DNA of 62,928 bases from UBA2882 sp045542735 (GCA_045542735.1 JAZQLQ010000027.1:1-62928); one strand, 5' to 3'; positions 38,930 to 48,378 are shown, counted from the first letter of the stretch. Notes: generated by a model from the sequence alone, not told the origin. Made by a program: numbers and translations.

Positions 38930-40399
38930 ATGTTATACATAGGTGTTGATTTAGGTACATCCGCAGTAAAATTATTGCTGATGGACGGAGAAGGAAAGAT
39001 TCAAAACATTGTATCAAAAGAGTATCCCTTGTATTTTCCCAATCCCGGTTGGTCTGAGCAGAAGCCGGAGGATTGGTACACACAGGTAATCGCAGGTATC
39101 AAAGAGTTGATTCAGGATGCTGACAAGAGTCAGATTGCAGGCATCAGCTTCGGTGGTCAGATGCACGGACTTGTTATTTTGGATGAAAATGATGAAGTGA
39201 TCCGTCCTGCAATTTTGTGGAATGACGGCCGTACCACAGAGGAATGTGATTATCTTAATAATGTCATCGGCAAGGAAAAACTTTCCGAGTACACAGCCAA
39301 TATTTCCTTTACCGGATTTACAGCACCCAAGATTCTCTGGGTAAAAAATAAAGAGCCTGAGAATTTTGCACGCATCAAAAAGATTATGCTCCCCAAAGAT
39401 TACATAGCATATAAATTATCCGGTGTACATTGTACAGATGTATCCGATGCGTCCGGAATGTTAGTATTTGACGTAAAGAACAGATGCTGGTCCAAAGAGA
39501 TGTGTGAGATCTGTGGTATCACAGAGGATCAGTTGGCAAATATTTATGAAAGTTATGAGACCGTGGGCACCCTCCTCCCCGCGGTAGCAGCAGAGCTTGG
39601 TATTCCCGAGACATGTAAAATCGTTGCAGGCGCAGGTGATAATGCGGCAGCGGCGGTAGGAACCGGAACCGTAGGTGACGGTAACTGCAACATCTCATTG
39701 GGAACAAGTGGAACCATCTTTATTTCTTCCGAGAAATTCGGAGTAGATAAATTTAATGCATTACATGCTTTTGCACATGCAGACGGTCATTATCACTTAA
39801 TGGGTTGTATGCTTAGTGCAGCAAGCTGTAACAAATGGTGGATGGATGAAATTATCGGTACCAAGGATTATGCGGCAGAGCAGAAGGATATCACAAAGCT
39901 TGGTGAGAACCATGTTTACTTCCTTCCTTATCTGATGGGTGAGCGTTCTCCTATCAATGATCCTTTGGCAAGAGGTACCTTCATCGGTTTGACCATGGAT
40001 TCCACAAGAGCTGATATGACACAGGCTGTTTTGGAAGGTGTGGCATTTGCATTGAGAGACTCTTTTGAAGTAGCAAAAGCACTTGGTATCAATATTGAGA
40101 GAACCAAGATTTGCGGCGGTGGTGCAAAGAGTCCTCTCTGGAAAAAGATGATTGCAAACATCTTAAATGTAAAAGTTGATGTCATTGAAAGTGAAGAAGG
40201 TCCTGCGCTTGGCGGTGCTATGTTGGCAGCAGTTGCCAATGGAGAGTTCGCAAGCGTAGAGGATGCGGCAGCAAAGATTGTTAAAATCGTAGATACCGTA
40301 GAGCCTGACGCAGAGCTGGTAGCTAAATACGAAGCAAGATATCAGCAGTACAAAGAGATTTATCCGGCATGCAAAGAGGTGTTCCGCAAGATCCAGTAA
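38930..40399 (+). CDS. xylB: xylulokinase (FGGY family)
   Basis: Phosphorylates a pentulose, most likely D-xylulose to xylulose-5-phosphate. The 489-residue protein has the FGGY kinase fold: YIGVDLGTSAVK phosphate-binding start, GGQMHGLV, ILWNDGRT, GAGDNAAAAVGTG (~residues 232-244) and the C-terminal ICGGGAKSPLWKKMIANI (~396-413). Similarity to XylB is stronger than to ribulokinase or glycerol kinase. It follows AAGGAGG and heads an operon of five genes controlled by the divergent LacI protein. Confidence 0.88.
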   Translation: MLYIGVDLGTSAVKLLLMDGEGKIQNIVSKEYPLYFPNPGWSEQKPEDWYTQVIAGIKELIQDADKSQIAGISFGGQMHGLVILDENDEVIRPAILWNDGRTTEECDYLNNVIGKEKLSEYTANISFTGFTAPKILWVKNKEPENFARIKKIMLPKDYIAYKLSGVHCTDVSDASGMLVFDVKNRCWSKEMCEICGITEDQLANIYESYETVGTLLPAVAAELGIPETCKIVAGAGDNAAAAVGTGTVGDGNCNISLGTSGTIFISSEKFGVDKFNALHAFAHADGHYHLMGCMLSAASCNKWWMDEIIGTKDYAAEQKDITKLGENHVYFLPYLMGERSPINDPLARGTFIGLTMDSTRADMTQAVLEGVAFALRDSFEVAKALGINIERTKICGGGAKSPLWKKMIANILNVKVDVIESEEGPALGGAMLAAVANGEFASVEDAAAKIVKIVDTVEPDAELVAKYEARYQQYKEIYPACKEVFRKIQ

Positions 40400-40462
40400 T
40401 TTGCAGCCATAAGATAGAACCTGTCAACCAATGAGAAAGATATAACAGAAAGGGGTTATGAA

Positions 40463-41086
40463 ATGACAATTTATGAAGTAACAGACGAGAGATTCAAAAA
40501 ATACGGTAGAGTCGTAAAAGATATCGATTTCTCCGGATTGGTAGAAGCTTTACAGGAAAAGACTCCATTACCCGAAGGTGTTGTATATGAACCCAGCGTA
40601 AAAGAGTTAGAAGCACTTTCTATTTACAAGGAATTAACAGATAAGACATATGGTGAACTTGCTATTCAGATTGGATTCTGCAACGGACACAACGAGCTGT
40701 TGAATGCAGTTGAGTATCACAGAAGTTCTGAGATTAATGTGGCAGCAACCGATGCCATCCTGATTCTCGGATGCCAGCAGGATATTACAGAGGATTTTAC
40801 CTATGACACTTCTTTAATGGAAGCATTCTTAATTCCTCAGGGAACTGCTGTTGAAGTGTATGCAACCACACTTCACTACGCACCTTGTGGTGTAAAAGGA
40901 GAAGGATTTAAAGTTGGCGTGGTATTACCCGCAGGCACCAACTATCCTTTGGAAATCTCTCATGCTGTTGGAGAGGATAGGCTGATTACAGCAAAGAACA
41001 AATGGCTCATCGGTCACGCAGAAGGCGGACTGGATGAAGGTTGCCACATCGGACTTGTTGGCAAAAACTTAAATATAAATGAGTAA
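40463..41086 (+). CDS. DUF4867 family protein (cupin-like, sugar operon)
   Basis: A 207-residue soluble protein that I place in DUF4867, a Firmicutes family found near pentulose kinases and fucose/arabinose isomerases. The central segment (LEIS, HYAPCGVKGEGFKVGVVLP, GTNYPL) looks like a double-stranded beta-helix (cupin) with possible metal ligands in GFCNGHNELLNAVEYHRSSE. It may be an auxiliary isomerase or epimerase; no activity is proven. Lies between the kinase and the isomerase-like gene with good ribosome binding sites on both. Confidence 0.7.
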   Translation: MTIYEVTDERFKKYGRVVKDIDFSGLVEALQEKTPLPEGVVYEPSVKELEALSIYKELTDKTYGELAIQIGFCNGHNELLNAVEYHRSSEINVAATDAILILGCQQDITEDFTYDTSLMEAFLIPQGTAVEVYATTLHYAPCGVKGEGFKVGVVLPAGTNYPLEISHAVGEDRLITAKNKWLIGHAEGGLDEGCHIGLVGKNLNINE

Positions 41087-41142
41087 TTATAAACCAATAA
41101 ACAAAGCCGCTTGAGACGGCATTATAAGGAGGAAAACAAGAA

Positions 41143-42627
41143 ATGAATAACGCACCTGAAGTAAAAATTGGTATTGTGGCTGTAAGCCGTGACTGTTTCC
41201 CGGAATCTCTTTCCGTAAACAGAAGAAAAGCATTAGTAGAAGCATACAAAGCAAAATATGACGCTTCTCAGATTTACGAATGCCCTATCTGTATCGTAGA
41301 AAGTGAAATCCATATGGTTCAGGCTTTGGAAGACATCAAAAAAGCAGGATGTACTGCACTTTGTGTATACCTTGGTAACTTCGGACCCGAAATCGCTGAG
41401 ACATTACTTGCAAAACACTTTGACGGACCGGTTATGTTCTGTGCAGCAGCAGAAGAGTCCCAGAATGACTTAGTAGGCGGACGTGGTGATGCGTACTGTG
41501 GTATGTTAAATGCAAGCTACAACTTAAAGCTTCGTAATACAAAAGCATATATCCCTGAGTATCCTGTAGGAACAGCAGAAGAATGTGCAGATATGATTAA
41601 AGAGTTTGTTCCGATTGCGCGTACATTGGATGCTCTTTCCCAGTTAAAGATTATCAGCTTTGGTCCCAGACCTTTGAACTTCTTAGCTTGTAACGCACCC
41701 ATCAAACAGTTATACAACTTAGGTGTAGAAATTGAAGAAAACTCCGAATTGGATTTGTTCGAAGCATTCAAGAAACATGAAAACGATCCTCGTATCCCTG
41801 CAAAGATAAAAGAAATGGAAGAAGAGTTGGGCGATGGAAACAACAAACCTACCATCCTTCCTAAATTGGCTCAGTACGAGTTAACCTTACTTGACTGGGT
41901 TGAGGAGCATAGAGGATATCGCAAATATGTAGCAATCGCCGGAAAATGCTGGCCTGCATTCCAGACACAGTTTGGTTTTGTACCTTGCTACGTAAACAGC
42001 CGTTTAACAGGTATGGGTATCCCTGTATCCTGTGAGGTTGATATCTATGGTGCATTAAGTGAGTTTATCGGTTACTGCGTATCCGAAGATATCGTTACAT
42101 TGTTGGATATCAACAACTCTGTACCTGCAGATATGTACAAAGAGTCCATCGAGGGTAAATTCCCTTATACACACAAAGATACATTCATGGGCTTCCACTG
42201 CGGAAATACTTCTTCCAAGAAGTTATCCTTCTGTGCTATGCAGCATCAGATGATTATGGCAAGAAGCTTGCCTGAAGAAGTAACTCAGGGTACATTGGAA
42301 GGTGACATCGCACCCGGTGATATCACATTCTTCAGATTACAGTCTACAGCAGATGCTAAGCTTCGTGCTTACATCGCACATGGTGAAGTTTTACCTGTTG
42401 CTACCAAATCCTTTGGTGCTATCGGTGTATTTGCTATTCCTGAGATGGGCAGATTCTACCGTCATGTATTGATTGAAGGTAACTACCCTCACCATGGCGC
42501 AGTTGCATTCGGTCACTACGGAAAAGCGCTTTACGAAGTATTCAAATACTTAGGCGTAGATGTAGACGAAATCGGATACAATCAGCCTGCAGGTGTAAGA
42601 TATCCTACAGAGAATCCTTTTGCATAA
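41143..42627 (+). CDS. L-fucose/L-arabinose isomerase family protein
   Basis: A 494-residue aldose-ketose isomerase of the FucI/AraA fold. Three alpha/beta domains are visible from the layout, with likely metal-site residues in SCEVDIYGAL (~residues 302-311) and FMGFHCGNTSS (~346-356). It lacks close resemblance to classical XylA, AraA or FucI. In this operon it should convert an aldose into the ketose used by the neighbouring kinase; which sugar is open (D-arabinose, L-fucose-like and D-xylose are possible). Codon use is optimised, suggesting strong induced expression. Confidence 0.8.
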   Translation: MNNAPEVKIGIVAVSRDCFPESLSVNRRKALVEAYKAKYDASQIYECPICIVESEIHMVQALEDIKKAGCTALCVYLGNFGPEIAETLLAKHFDGPVMFCAAAEESQNDLVGGRGDAYCGMLNASYNLKLRNTKAYIPEYPVGTAEECADMIKEFVPIARTLDALSQLKIISFGPRPLNFLACNAPIKQLYNLGVEIEENSELDLFEAFKKHENDPRIPAKIKEMEEELGDGNNKPTILPKLAQYELTLLDWVEEHRGYRKYVAIAGKCWPAFQTQFGFVPCYVNSRLTGMGIPVSCEVDIYGALSEFIGYCVSEDIVTLLDINNSVPADMYKESIEGKFPYTHKDTFMGFHCGNTSSKKLSFCAMQHQMIMARSLPEEVTQGTLEGDIAPGDITFFRLQSTADAKLRAYIAHGEVLPVATKSFGAIGVFAIPEMGRFYRHVLIEGNYPHHGAVAFGHYGKALYEVFKYLGVDVDEIGYNQPAGVRYPTENPFA

Positions 42628-42665
42628 GGCTTTTATAAAAGAAGAAAAAATTAAATAACTATTTA

Positions 42666-42712
42666 CCACAGGATGATTTTGACTAAAGATTTGGTTGAAA
42701 TCATCTTTGTGG
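42666..42712 (+). repeat. intercistronic hairpin before the transketolase genes
   Basis: CCACA-GATGATTT with complement AAATCATC-TTTGTGG and one small internal loop, ~18-base loop. No T run follows. It may stabilise mRNA ends or attenuate expression between isomerase and transketolase. Confidence 0.6.
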
Positions 42713-42763
42713 TGTAATATGATGTAACAGTGAGAATTAACCAATTATACGGAGGCAGAAAAC

Positions 42764-43609
42764 ATGACAAACTTAGAACTTCAGAAACGCGCAAATGAAG
42801 TTCGTAAAGGTATCGTGACCTCAGTACACAGTGCAAAAGCCGGACATCCCGGTGGATCACTTTCTGCGGCAGATATGTTTACGTATCTTTATTTTGAAGA
42901 AATGAACATCGATCCCAAGAATCCCAAATGGGCTGACAGAGACCGTTTTGTTCTTTCCAAAGGACATACAGCACCGGGCTTATATTCCGCTCTGGCAAAC
43001 AGAGGCTATTTCCCGGTAGAAGATTTAACAACGCTTCGTAAGTTAGGTTCCTATTTACAGGGACACCCTTGCATGCAGGAAACCCCCGGTGTAGATATGA
43101 GCTCCGGTTCCTTGGGACAGGGCATTTCCGCTGCAGTGGGTATGGCACTTGCGGCAAAATTGGACAACAAAGATTATCGTGTATATACACTTCTGGGAGA
43201 CGGTGAAATCCAGGAAGGACAGGTTTGGGAGGCAGCCATGTTTGCAGGCGCCCGCAAATTGGATAATCTGGTAGTTATCGTAGACAACAATGGTTTACAG
43301 ATTGACGGTAAAGTAGAGGATGTCTGCTCCGTTTATCCTATCGATAAAAAGTTTGAAGCATTTAATTTCCAGGTAATCAACATTGATGGACACAACTTTG
43401 ATGAGATTCGTGCAGCTATGGAAAAGGCAAAAGAGACAAAAGGAATGCCTACAGCCATCATCATGAAGACTATCAAAGGTAAAAATGTATCCTTCATGGA
43501 AGATAATGCAGGATGGCATGGAAAAGCCCCCAACGATGAAGAATATGCAACTGCAATGGCTGATCTTGAAAAAATCGCAGAGCAGTTAGAGAAAGCAGGT
43601 GAAGTGTAA
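42764..43609 (+). CDS. tktA: transketolase, N-terminal subunit
   Basis: First half of a split transketolase (281 residues) holding the thiamine-diphosphate domain: GHPGGSLSAADM (~residues 28-39), SKGHTAPGLYS, the ThDP motif LGDGEIQEGQVWEAAM (~144-159) and VDNNGLQIDG. With the next gene it interconverts pentose and hexose phosphates and feeds xylulose-5-phosphate into glycolysis. Its last base overlaps the start of the partner (TAATGG). Confidence 0.95.
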   Translation: MTNLELQKRANEVRKGIVTSVHSAKAGHPGGSLSAADMFTYLYFEEMNIDPKNPKWADRDRFVLSKGHTAPGLYSALANRGYFPVEDLTTLRKLGSYLQGHPCMQETPGVDMSSGSLGQGISAAVGMALAAKLDNKDYRVYTLLGDGEIQEGQVWEAAMFAGARKLDNLVVIVDNNGLQIDGKVEDVCSVYPIDKKFEAFNFQVINIDGHNFDEIRAAMEKAKETKGMPTAIIMKTIKGKNVSFMEDNAGWHGKAPNDEEYATAMADLEKIAEQLEKAGEV

Positions 43610-44547
43610 TGGCAGATGTAAAGAAAATCGCAACAAGAGAAAGCTATGGTAATGCTCTTGCTGAATGTGCCAACGACTTCCCTGAATTGGTTGTTTTGGA
43701 CGCAGACTTGGCAGGTGCTACTAAGACAAGTACTTTCCAGAAAGCATATCCCGATCGTCACATCGATTGCGGTATTGCAGAATGTAATATGACAGGTATT
43801 GCAGCAGGTCTTGCAGCTTGCGGCAAAATTCCTTTTATCTCTTCTTTTGCTATGTTTGCAGCAGGAAGAAACTTTGAGCAGGTACGTAACTCCATCGGTT
43901 ATCCTCATCTCAATGTAAAAATCGGCGCAACTCATGCAGGTATTACTGTAGGTGAAGACGGTGCAACCCATCAGTGTAATGAAGATATCGCCTTGATGCG
44001 CACCATCCCCGGAATGACTGTTATCGTTCCTTCTGATGATGTGGAAGCAAAAGCGGCAGTCCGTGCAGCATTGGAGATGGAAGGACCGGTTTATTTGAGA
44101 TTTGGTCGTGCGGCAGTGCCGGTAATCAACGATACTCCCGATTACAAATTTGAGATTGGTAAAGGTGTGGTATTAAAAGAAGGTACTGATGTATCCATTA
44201 TTGCAACAGGTATGTGTGTAGAAGGTGCCTTAGGCGCAGCTGAGATGTTGGCAGCAGATGGCATCAGCGCAGAAGTTATCAACATCCATACCATTAAACC
44301 TCTGGATGAAGAGTTGGTTGTTGCAACTGCTCAGAAGACAGGTAAAGTATTCACAGTAGAAGAGCATTCTGTGATCGGTGGTCTTGGAAGCGCAGTATGT
44401 GATGTTCTTTCCGAGAAAGCACCTACTAAAGTGGTTAGAATTGGTATGTACGATAAATTCGGTGAATCCGGTTCTGCAGGAGCTTTGGTTGAGAAATACG
44501 GCTTAGATGCAAAAGGCATTTATGCAAAAATGAAAGAGAATATGTAA
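43609..44547 (+). CDS. tktB: transketolase, C-terminal subunit
   Basis: Second half of the split transketolase, 312 residues, with the pyrimidine domain (ATRESYGNAL, DADLAGATKT, GIAECNMTGIAAGLA) and the C-terminal ligand domain (SVIGGLGSAVCDVL, ~residues 244-257). Works as a complex with the preceding protein. Last gene of the operon, followed by a terminator. Confidence 0.95.
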   Translation: MADVKKIATRESYGNALAECANDFPELVVLDADLAGATKTSTFQKAYPDRHIDCGIAECNMTGIAAGLAACGKIPFISSFAMFAAGRNFEQVRNSIGYPHLNVKIGATHAGITVGEDGATHQCNEDIALMRTIPGMTVIVPSDDVEAKAAVRAALEMEGPVYLRFGRAAVPVINDTPDYKFEIGKGVVLKEGTDVSIIATGMCVEGALGAAEMLAADGISAEVINIHTIKPLDEELVVATAQKTGKVFTVEEHSVIGGLGSAVCDVLSEKAPTKVVRIGMYDKFGESGSAGALVEKYGLDAKGIYAKMKENM

Positions 44548-44552
44548 TCAAA

Positions 44553-44587
44553 AAAAACCTCGTCCGACAAGTTGGGCGAGGTTTTTG
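44553..44587. terminator. terminator after the transketolase genes
   Basis: Stem AAAAACCTCGTCCGAC/GTTGGGCGAGGTTTTT with a two-base AA loop and two G-U pairs. A and T runs on both sides allow use from either strand, also serving the convergent membrane-protein gene. Confidence 0.9.
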
Positions 44588-44630
44588 TATGTCATGAAAA
44601 CGAGAAAAGAACTCTCGTGTCTGTATATGT

Positions 44631-45161
44631 TCAAAATGCGGCGGCAAGATAAAAAAGAAACATGCCGATACCCAGAATCAGAAAAAGATAAGTGCTGCCG
44701 GGTAATTTATCACTGTCGGTACATTGCTGAGGATTATCCGGATTAATCAGGATGCTATAGGTTTGTCCTGCCTGATAAAGCCTACCCAACTTTTTCTTGG
44801 AATAACTGTTTGGGGTCTGGGCGGTATATTGCTGACCTTGATAAATATATCGGAAAACGGGCGCATACATGGTTACATACATGGAATAATAAGATTGAAA
44901 GGAAATGCAAGTGGCAGGAATTGTCAGCTTGCATTTTTTATGTGCGCGAATATGTATGATAGCCGCAGCAAACAAAAAGAAAACGCAGGACAGTAAAACA
45001 CAGGTAAGGCATAAGGTTTCATTTTTTAAAAAGAATCCGATGACACCCATGATGCCAAATACCAACAACATAATGCCCCAAAGGATGCCGACTTTTTTTG
45101 CGCGAAAGCAAAGAATACCACAAACAATATAAACAATACCGATAATAAGAGCTGCACTCAT
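44631..45161 (-). CDS. small membrane protein, DUF3592-like
   Basis: A 176-residue membrane protein with helices at ~2-18, 26-46, 50-72 and 156-174. The soluble part between (~78-150) resembles DUF3592, including APVFRYIYQGQQYTA and a QTYSILINPDNPQQC segment. Function unknown. AAGGAGG lies 8 bases before the ATG and an extended -10 (TGC-TATAAT on the minus strand, about 45183-45191) precedes it. Confidence 0.72.
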   Translation of the reverse strand: MSAALIIGIVYIVCGILCFRAKKVGILWGIMLLVFGIMGVIGFFLKNETLCLTCVLLSCVFFLFAAAIIHIRAHKKCKLTIPATCISFQSYYSMYVTMYAPVFRYIYQGQQYTAQTPNSYSKKKLGRLYQAGQTYSILINPDNPQQCTDSDKLPGSTYLFLILGIGMFLFYLAAAF

Positions 45162-45221
45162 GGTATAACCTCCTTTTGAGAGATATTATAGCATATTTAT
45201 TGATGGGAAAAAAGAAACAGA

Positions 45222-45227
45222 TATAAT
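45222..45227 (+). promoter_or_regulatory. likely -10 of the operon at 45.3 kb
   Basis: TATAAT with a weak TTGATG 16 bases upstream, in the divergent 148-base gap. Confidence 0.45.
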
Positions 45228-45268
45228 GTAAGATATGTGATACAATAACACTTGGGGAGAGTGTCGAT

Positions 45269-45307
45269 ATGATGGATATAATAAGTTATATAAAAGAGGT
45301 GGAATAA
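45269..45307 (+). CDS. 12-codon leader ORF
   Basis: ATG with GGGGAGAG about 7 bases upstream encodes MMDIISYIKEVE and stops 2 bases before the next gene's ATG. The ribosome binding site of that gene (AGAGGTGG) lies inside this ORF, so its translation could couple to, or mask, initiation at 45310. May be a chance frame. Confidence 0.4.
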   Translation: MMDIISYIKEVE

Positions 45308-45309
45308 GC

Positions 45310-46266
45310 ATGAAACAAAAAAGAAAATATTTTTTAAGAGCGATTCTTTTTGCTTTTATAATAGGGGTACTTTTCTTTATATTTAGAGGATTTTATTATT
45401 ACAATCAATATAAACCACATTTATTATTAAAAGAAGATGGAGAAAATGCCCTTTTGATGTCTTCGGGGAAAAAAGTCGTTTTGTGGGGATTAGTAGGAAG
45501 TGTGGATTTATCTGATAATAAGGCAAGTGTTATATATTTGAGAAAAGTTGGAGGATTTGGAAAAGATACAGAAGTAGTTGAAATGGATTTGGAGACGCAA
45601 GATGTAGAGGTTCTTGTAACAGCTGATGAACTCCGAACGGTTACCAGAAGTATAAGAGCAAAGAAAGGGCTTGCATATTCGGAAACAGAAGAACGTATCA
45701 GAAGTGTTAAATATGTGCCGGATACCAATGCTATTAGTTTTATATGGGAAAATTCGTTGTATATGATGGATTTGGATAGTAAAGAAGTGACACGCATTTG
45801 GAAAAAAATAAGGGATATAGAAGCTGTTAATGTGACGGAAGGAAGAGAATATAAATGGCTGGATGCACGCAATGTAGTTCTTTGGATACGAAGAGAAGAT
45901 CGTGTCACGGTATATCAATATGATATTTTAGAGAGGGATAAAAGATTTATATTACATGGAAATGATGTATCAGCAAATGGAAATATTCTTGTTTCTTATC
46001 AAAGAAGTCGCACGATGTCTAATCCATGCATTACTTATCACAATTTTTTCTTTTATGATCTGACATCCAGAAAGCAGACAAGGGAGTATGTGTACACATT
46101 TCATGGTATTATACGTGGTTCTGAAGAAGCCATATTTGAACAATACGAAGATGGAGTACTTATATGGGGGGAAGAAAATCAAAATTACTATTATATATAT
46201 GACAGTAAGAGAGATGTTGCAGTGAGGATTTGGCTACCCGGTAAAAAGATTGCTGCTATTTTATAG
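45310..46266 (+). CDS. membrane-anchored hypothetical protein
   Basis: A 318-residue protein with a basic N-terminus, one membrane segment (~residues 9-27) and a long extracytoplasmic part made of short beta-rich segments (IYLRKVGG, MDLDSKEVTRIW, NSLYMMD), suggesting a beta-propeller-like fold. No family recognised. It forms a pair with the lipoprotein gene 34 bases downstream. The region is more AT-rich than its neighbours, as is common for accessory genes. Confidence 0.7.
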   Translation: MKQKRKYFLRAILFAFIIGVLFFIFRGFYYYNQYKPHLLLKEDGENALLMSSGKKVVLWGLVGSVDLSDNKASVIYLRKVGGFGKDTEVVEMDLETQDVEVLVTADELRTVTRSIRAKKGLAYSETEERIRSVKYVPDTNAISFIWENSLYMMDLDSKEVTRIWKKIRDIEAVNVTEGREYKWLDARNVVLWIRREDRVTVYQYDILERDKRFILHGNDVSANGNILVSYQRSRTMSNPCITYHNFFFYDLTSRKQTREYVYTFHGIIRGSEEAIFEQYEDGVLIWGEENQNYYYIYDSKRDVAVRIWLPGKKIAAIL

Positions 46267-46300
46267 GCGGGATACTTAAATAAGATGGGAGATTCTGCAA

Positions 46301-47638
46301 ATGAAGAGCAAAAAACAATTACTAATTATTAGCATAATACTGATTGCGCTGCTTGGTGGATGCCATAACGATGTATCAAAAGAAATAAAATCTGTAAAAT
46401 TCACTATGTCCAGCGATACCTTTGTCTGGCAGTTTAATTTGGGCGCCAAAAGACTAATGAACAAATATGAAGAATTGAATGAAGTTATAACTGAAATAAG
46501 TAAAATAGATAAAAGTTCGTTTTGGTCGACGGTGGAAGCAGTTTATGAAAAAAATGAATATTATCCCTATGAAATATATTCCACAGAGGACCCTAATTAT
46601 GCGTTGGTAATCATGGGATATTACTATAAAAATGTATATTGGGTATATCGGGATGGTGATCAGTGGATTATGGAGGATATGATTGCTAGTGGTTTATTTG
46701 AAGGTGGCTTTGTTGATAATGTAGAATTTCACCAATTACCGGGAATAGAAAAAACAATTCTGGTTCTTCAAGATTCCAATAATCGGGGAAACGGAGGTAC
46801 TACGGTTTATCAAATTGTGGATAATCGTTTAGAGTGTATAGGTTTTGATGCCCGAAGTGTCCAACGTTGTGGCTATATTGGCGAGGGATATGTTGATACT
46901 TCCTTTTGGGGAGGAGAAATCGGCGCAATGGAAGTGGCGTTTCAGGATATTAACCAAGATGGAAAAGAAGAGTTTCTGCTGTATGGAAGAGAACTAAACT
47001 ACGCTGTAAAGGATTTAGAAGCCGCAGAGCTCTTGGGAACAGAAATTGTACATAAGTGCTATCAATGTGTAGATGGCCATTATGAAGTGGCGGAAGATTT
47101 AAATTTTGATAGTCAGGATTTTTCACATGATACGTTGATACAAAGTTATTATTTATATCGTTGTGACGCAAACCGTTTTTGGGTAGAAAAGACCTTGCCG
47201 AATAAAGAAAATCAAGTTTTCTTGGCGGAAATAAAGGAGGAAGAAGTGGAACTGTCCGAAATTGAAATAGTAGGAAATGTGATTACCGATATAGAAATAG
47301 AGCCGGGACTACATTCGGATACCGATACAGAGGGTAATTGGATTTTTATTTTGGAACAAACGGGTGAGAAAGGACGCACATATCAACTTGTAGAGATACA
47401 AAATGGGAAAGCGGAGACGCTGTTTGTGGATGAATATAGGAATTATCCATTACAGAAAGAGGAGTCATACTTATTGGGGACAGAATATAACACATATAGT
47501 TGTCATATGGACGATGATAAATTGCGCGTGCAAGGCAGTATTTTAGTTGTGGATGAAAATGGTCATGTGAGTGGAAAAGACTATGTAGACCGGACATATG
47601 AATTCATTGATGGAGAGTTTTCTTTGTACACAGAATAA
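46301..47638 (+). CDS. hypothetical lipoprotein
   Basis: A 445-residue lipoprotein with signal peptide and lipobox LLGGC (Cys22). The mature part is acidic and contains FG-GAP-like calcium-loop hints (DINQDGKEEFLLYG, ~residues 217-230), so a propeller-type surface protein is possible. It follows the preceding membrane protein closely and both probably act at the cell surface. No function known. Confidence 0.72.
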   Translation: MKSKKQLLIISIILIALLGGCHNDVSKEIKSVKFTMSSDTFVWQFNLGAKRLMNKYEELNEVITEISKIDKSSFWSTVEAVYEKNEYYPYEIYSTEDPNYALVIMGYYYKNVYWVYRDGDQWIMEDMIASGLFEGGFVDNVEFHQLPGIEKTILVLQDSNNRGNGGTTVYQIVDNRLECIGFDARSVQRCGYIGEGYVDTSFWGGEIGAMEVAFQDINQDGKEEFLLYGRELNYAVKDLEAAELLGTEIVHKCYQCVDGHYEVAEDLNFDSQDFSHDTLIQSYYLYRCDANRFWVEKTLPNKENQVFLAEIKEEEVELSEIEIVGNVITDIEIEPGLHSDTDTEGNWIFILEQTGEKGRTYQLVEIQNGKAETLFVDEYRNYPLQKEESYLLGTEYNTYSCHMDDDKLRVQGSILVVDENGHVSGKDYVDRTYEFIDGEFSLYTE

Positions 47639-47757
47639 ATTTGTGGATGATACCAAGATTTTTGTATAAATTATTTCATATATACTCGCTTCTGTGTCAT
47701 AAATCCCACCCCACCTGCATAAAATTATAGGTAGTTGTTTTTAAAGGGGATGAACGA

Positions 47758-48378
47758 ATGAACAACACCTATGAAAAAGAGGCAATCCAGTCGGTGGTGG
47801 AAGATGCGGTGTATCTCAAGGAAGCGGCAGAGGCCATGGATGTAGTATGTGAGCACCTACAACAGATTGGAAACACCTTGGCACGGGAAAGAGGACGTAA
47901 GGTAGTCAATCAGATTATATGCCGTAGCAAAAGTGTAGACAGCATACACAAGAAACTCAAGAAAAAGAAATCTTCCTTTGACAGAGAAGGTGTATTCCGG
48001 TGTAACGATTTACTGGGTGTGAGAATGGTTTGTCTGTTCGTGGATGATGTCTATGAGGTGGCGAAACAATTAAAAGAAAGTAAAGAGATAAAGGTCCTAA
48101 AGGAAAAGGATTATATCAAAAAGCCCAAGAATAACGGCTATATGAGTCTACATTTGCTGATAGAAGCAAAGGGGCGCAAAGTAGAAGTCCAGCTACGTAC
48201 ACTTGCCATGGACTTTTGGTCGGTATTGGATCATCAGCTGGTATATAAAAAAGAGTTTCCCGGTGCGGAAAGTGTGGGCAGAGAGTTAAAAGCATATGCC
48301 AAAACCATTGCTGAGATGGATCAAAACATGCTCCGACTCCGAAATAAGATTGACGAGCTCAAATGCGAGCAAGGCTGA
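47758..48378 (+). CDS. small alarmone synthetase-like protein (RelA/SpoT synthetase domain)
   Basis: A 206-residue protein with only a RelA/SpoT nucleotidyltransferase domain, no HD hydrolase and no TGS or ACT domains. Motifs present are SRSKSVDSIHKKL-like RSKSVDSIHKK (~residues 61-71), NDLLGVRMV (~83-91), KPKNNGYMSLHLL (~123-135) and VEVQLRT (~144-150). It probably makes (p)ppGpp or pGpp under stress. Stand-alone gene with GGGGATG upstream of the ATG; fabV follows with its own promoter. Confidence 0.85.
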   Translation: MNNTYEKEAIQSVVEDAVYLKEAAEAMDVVCEHLQQIGNTLARERGRKVVNQIICRSKSVDSIHKKLKKKKSSFDREGVFRCNDLLGVRMVCLFVDDVYEVAKQLKESKEIKVLKEKDYIKKPKNNGYMSLHLLIEAKGRKVEVQLRTLAMDFWSVLDHQLVYKKEFPGAESVGRELKAYAKTIAEMDQNMLRLRNKIDELKCEQG

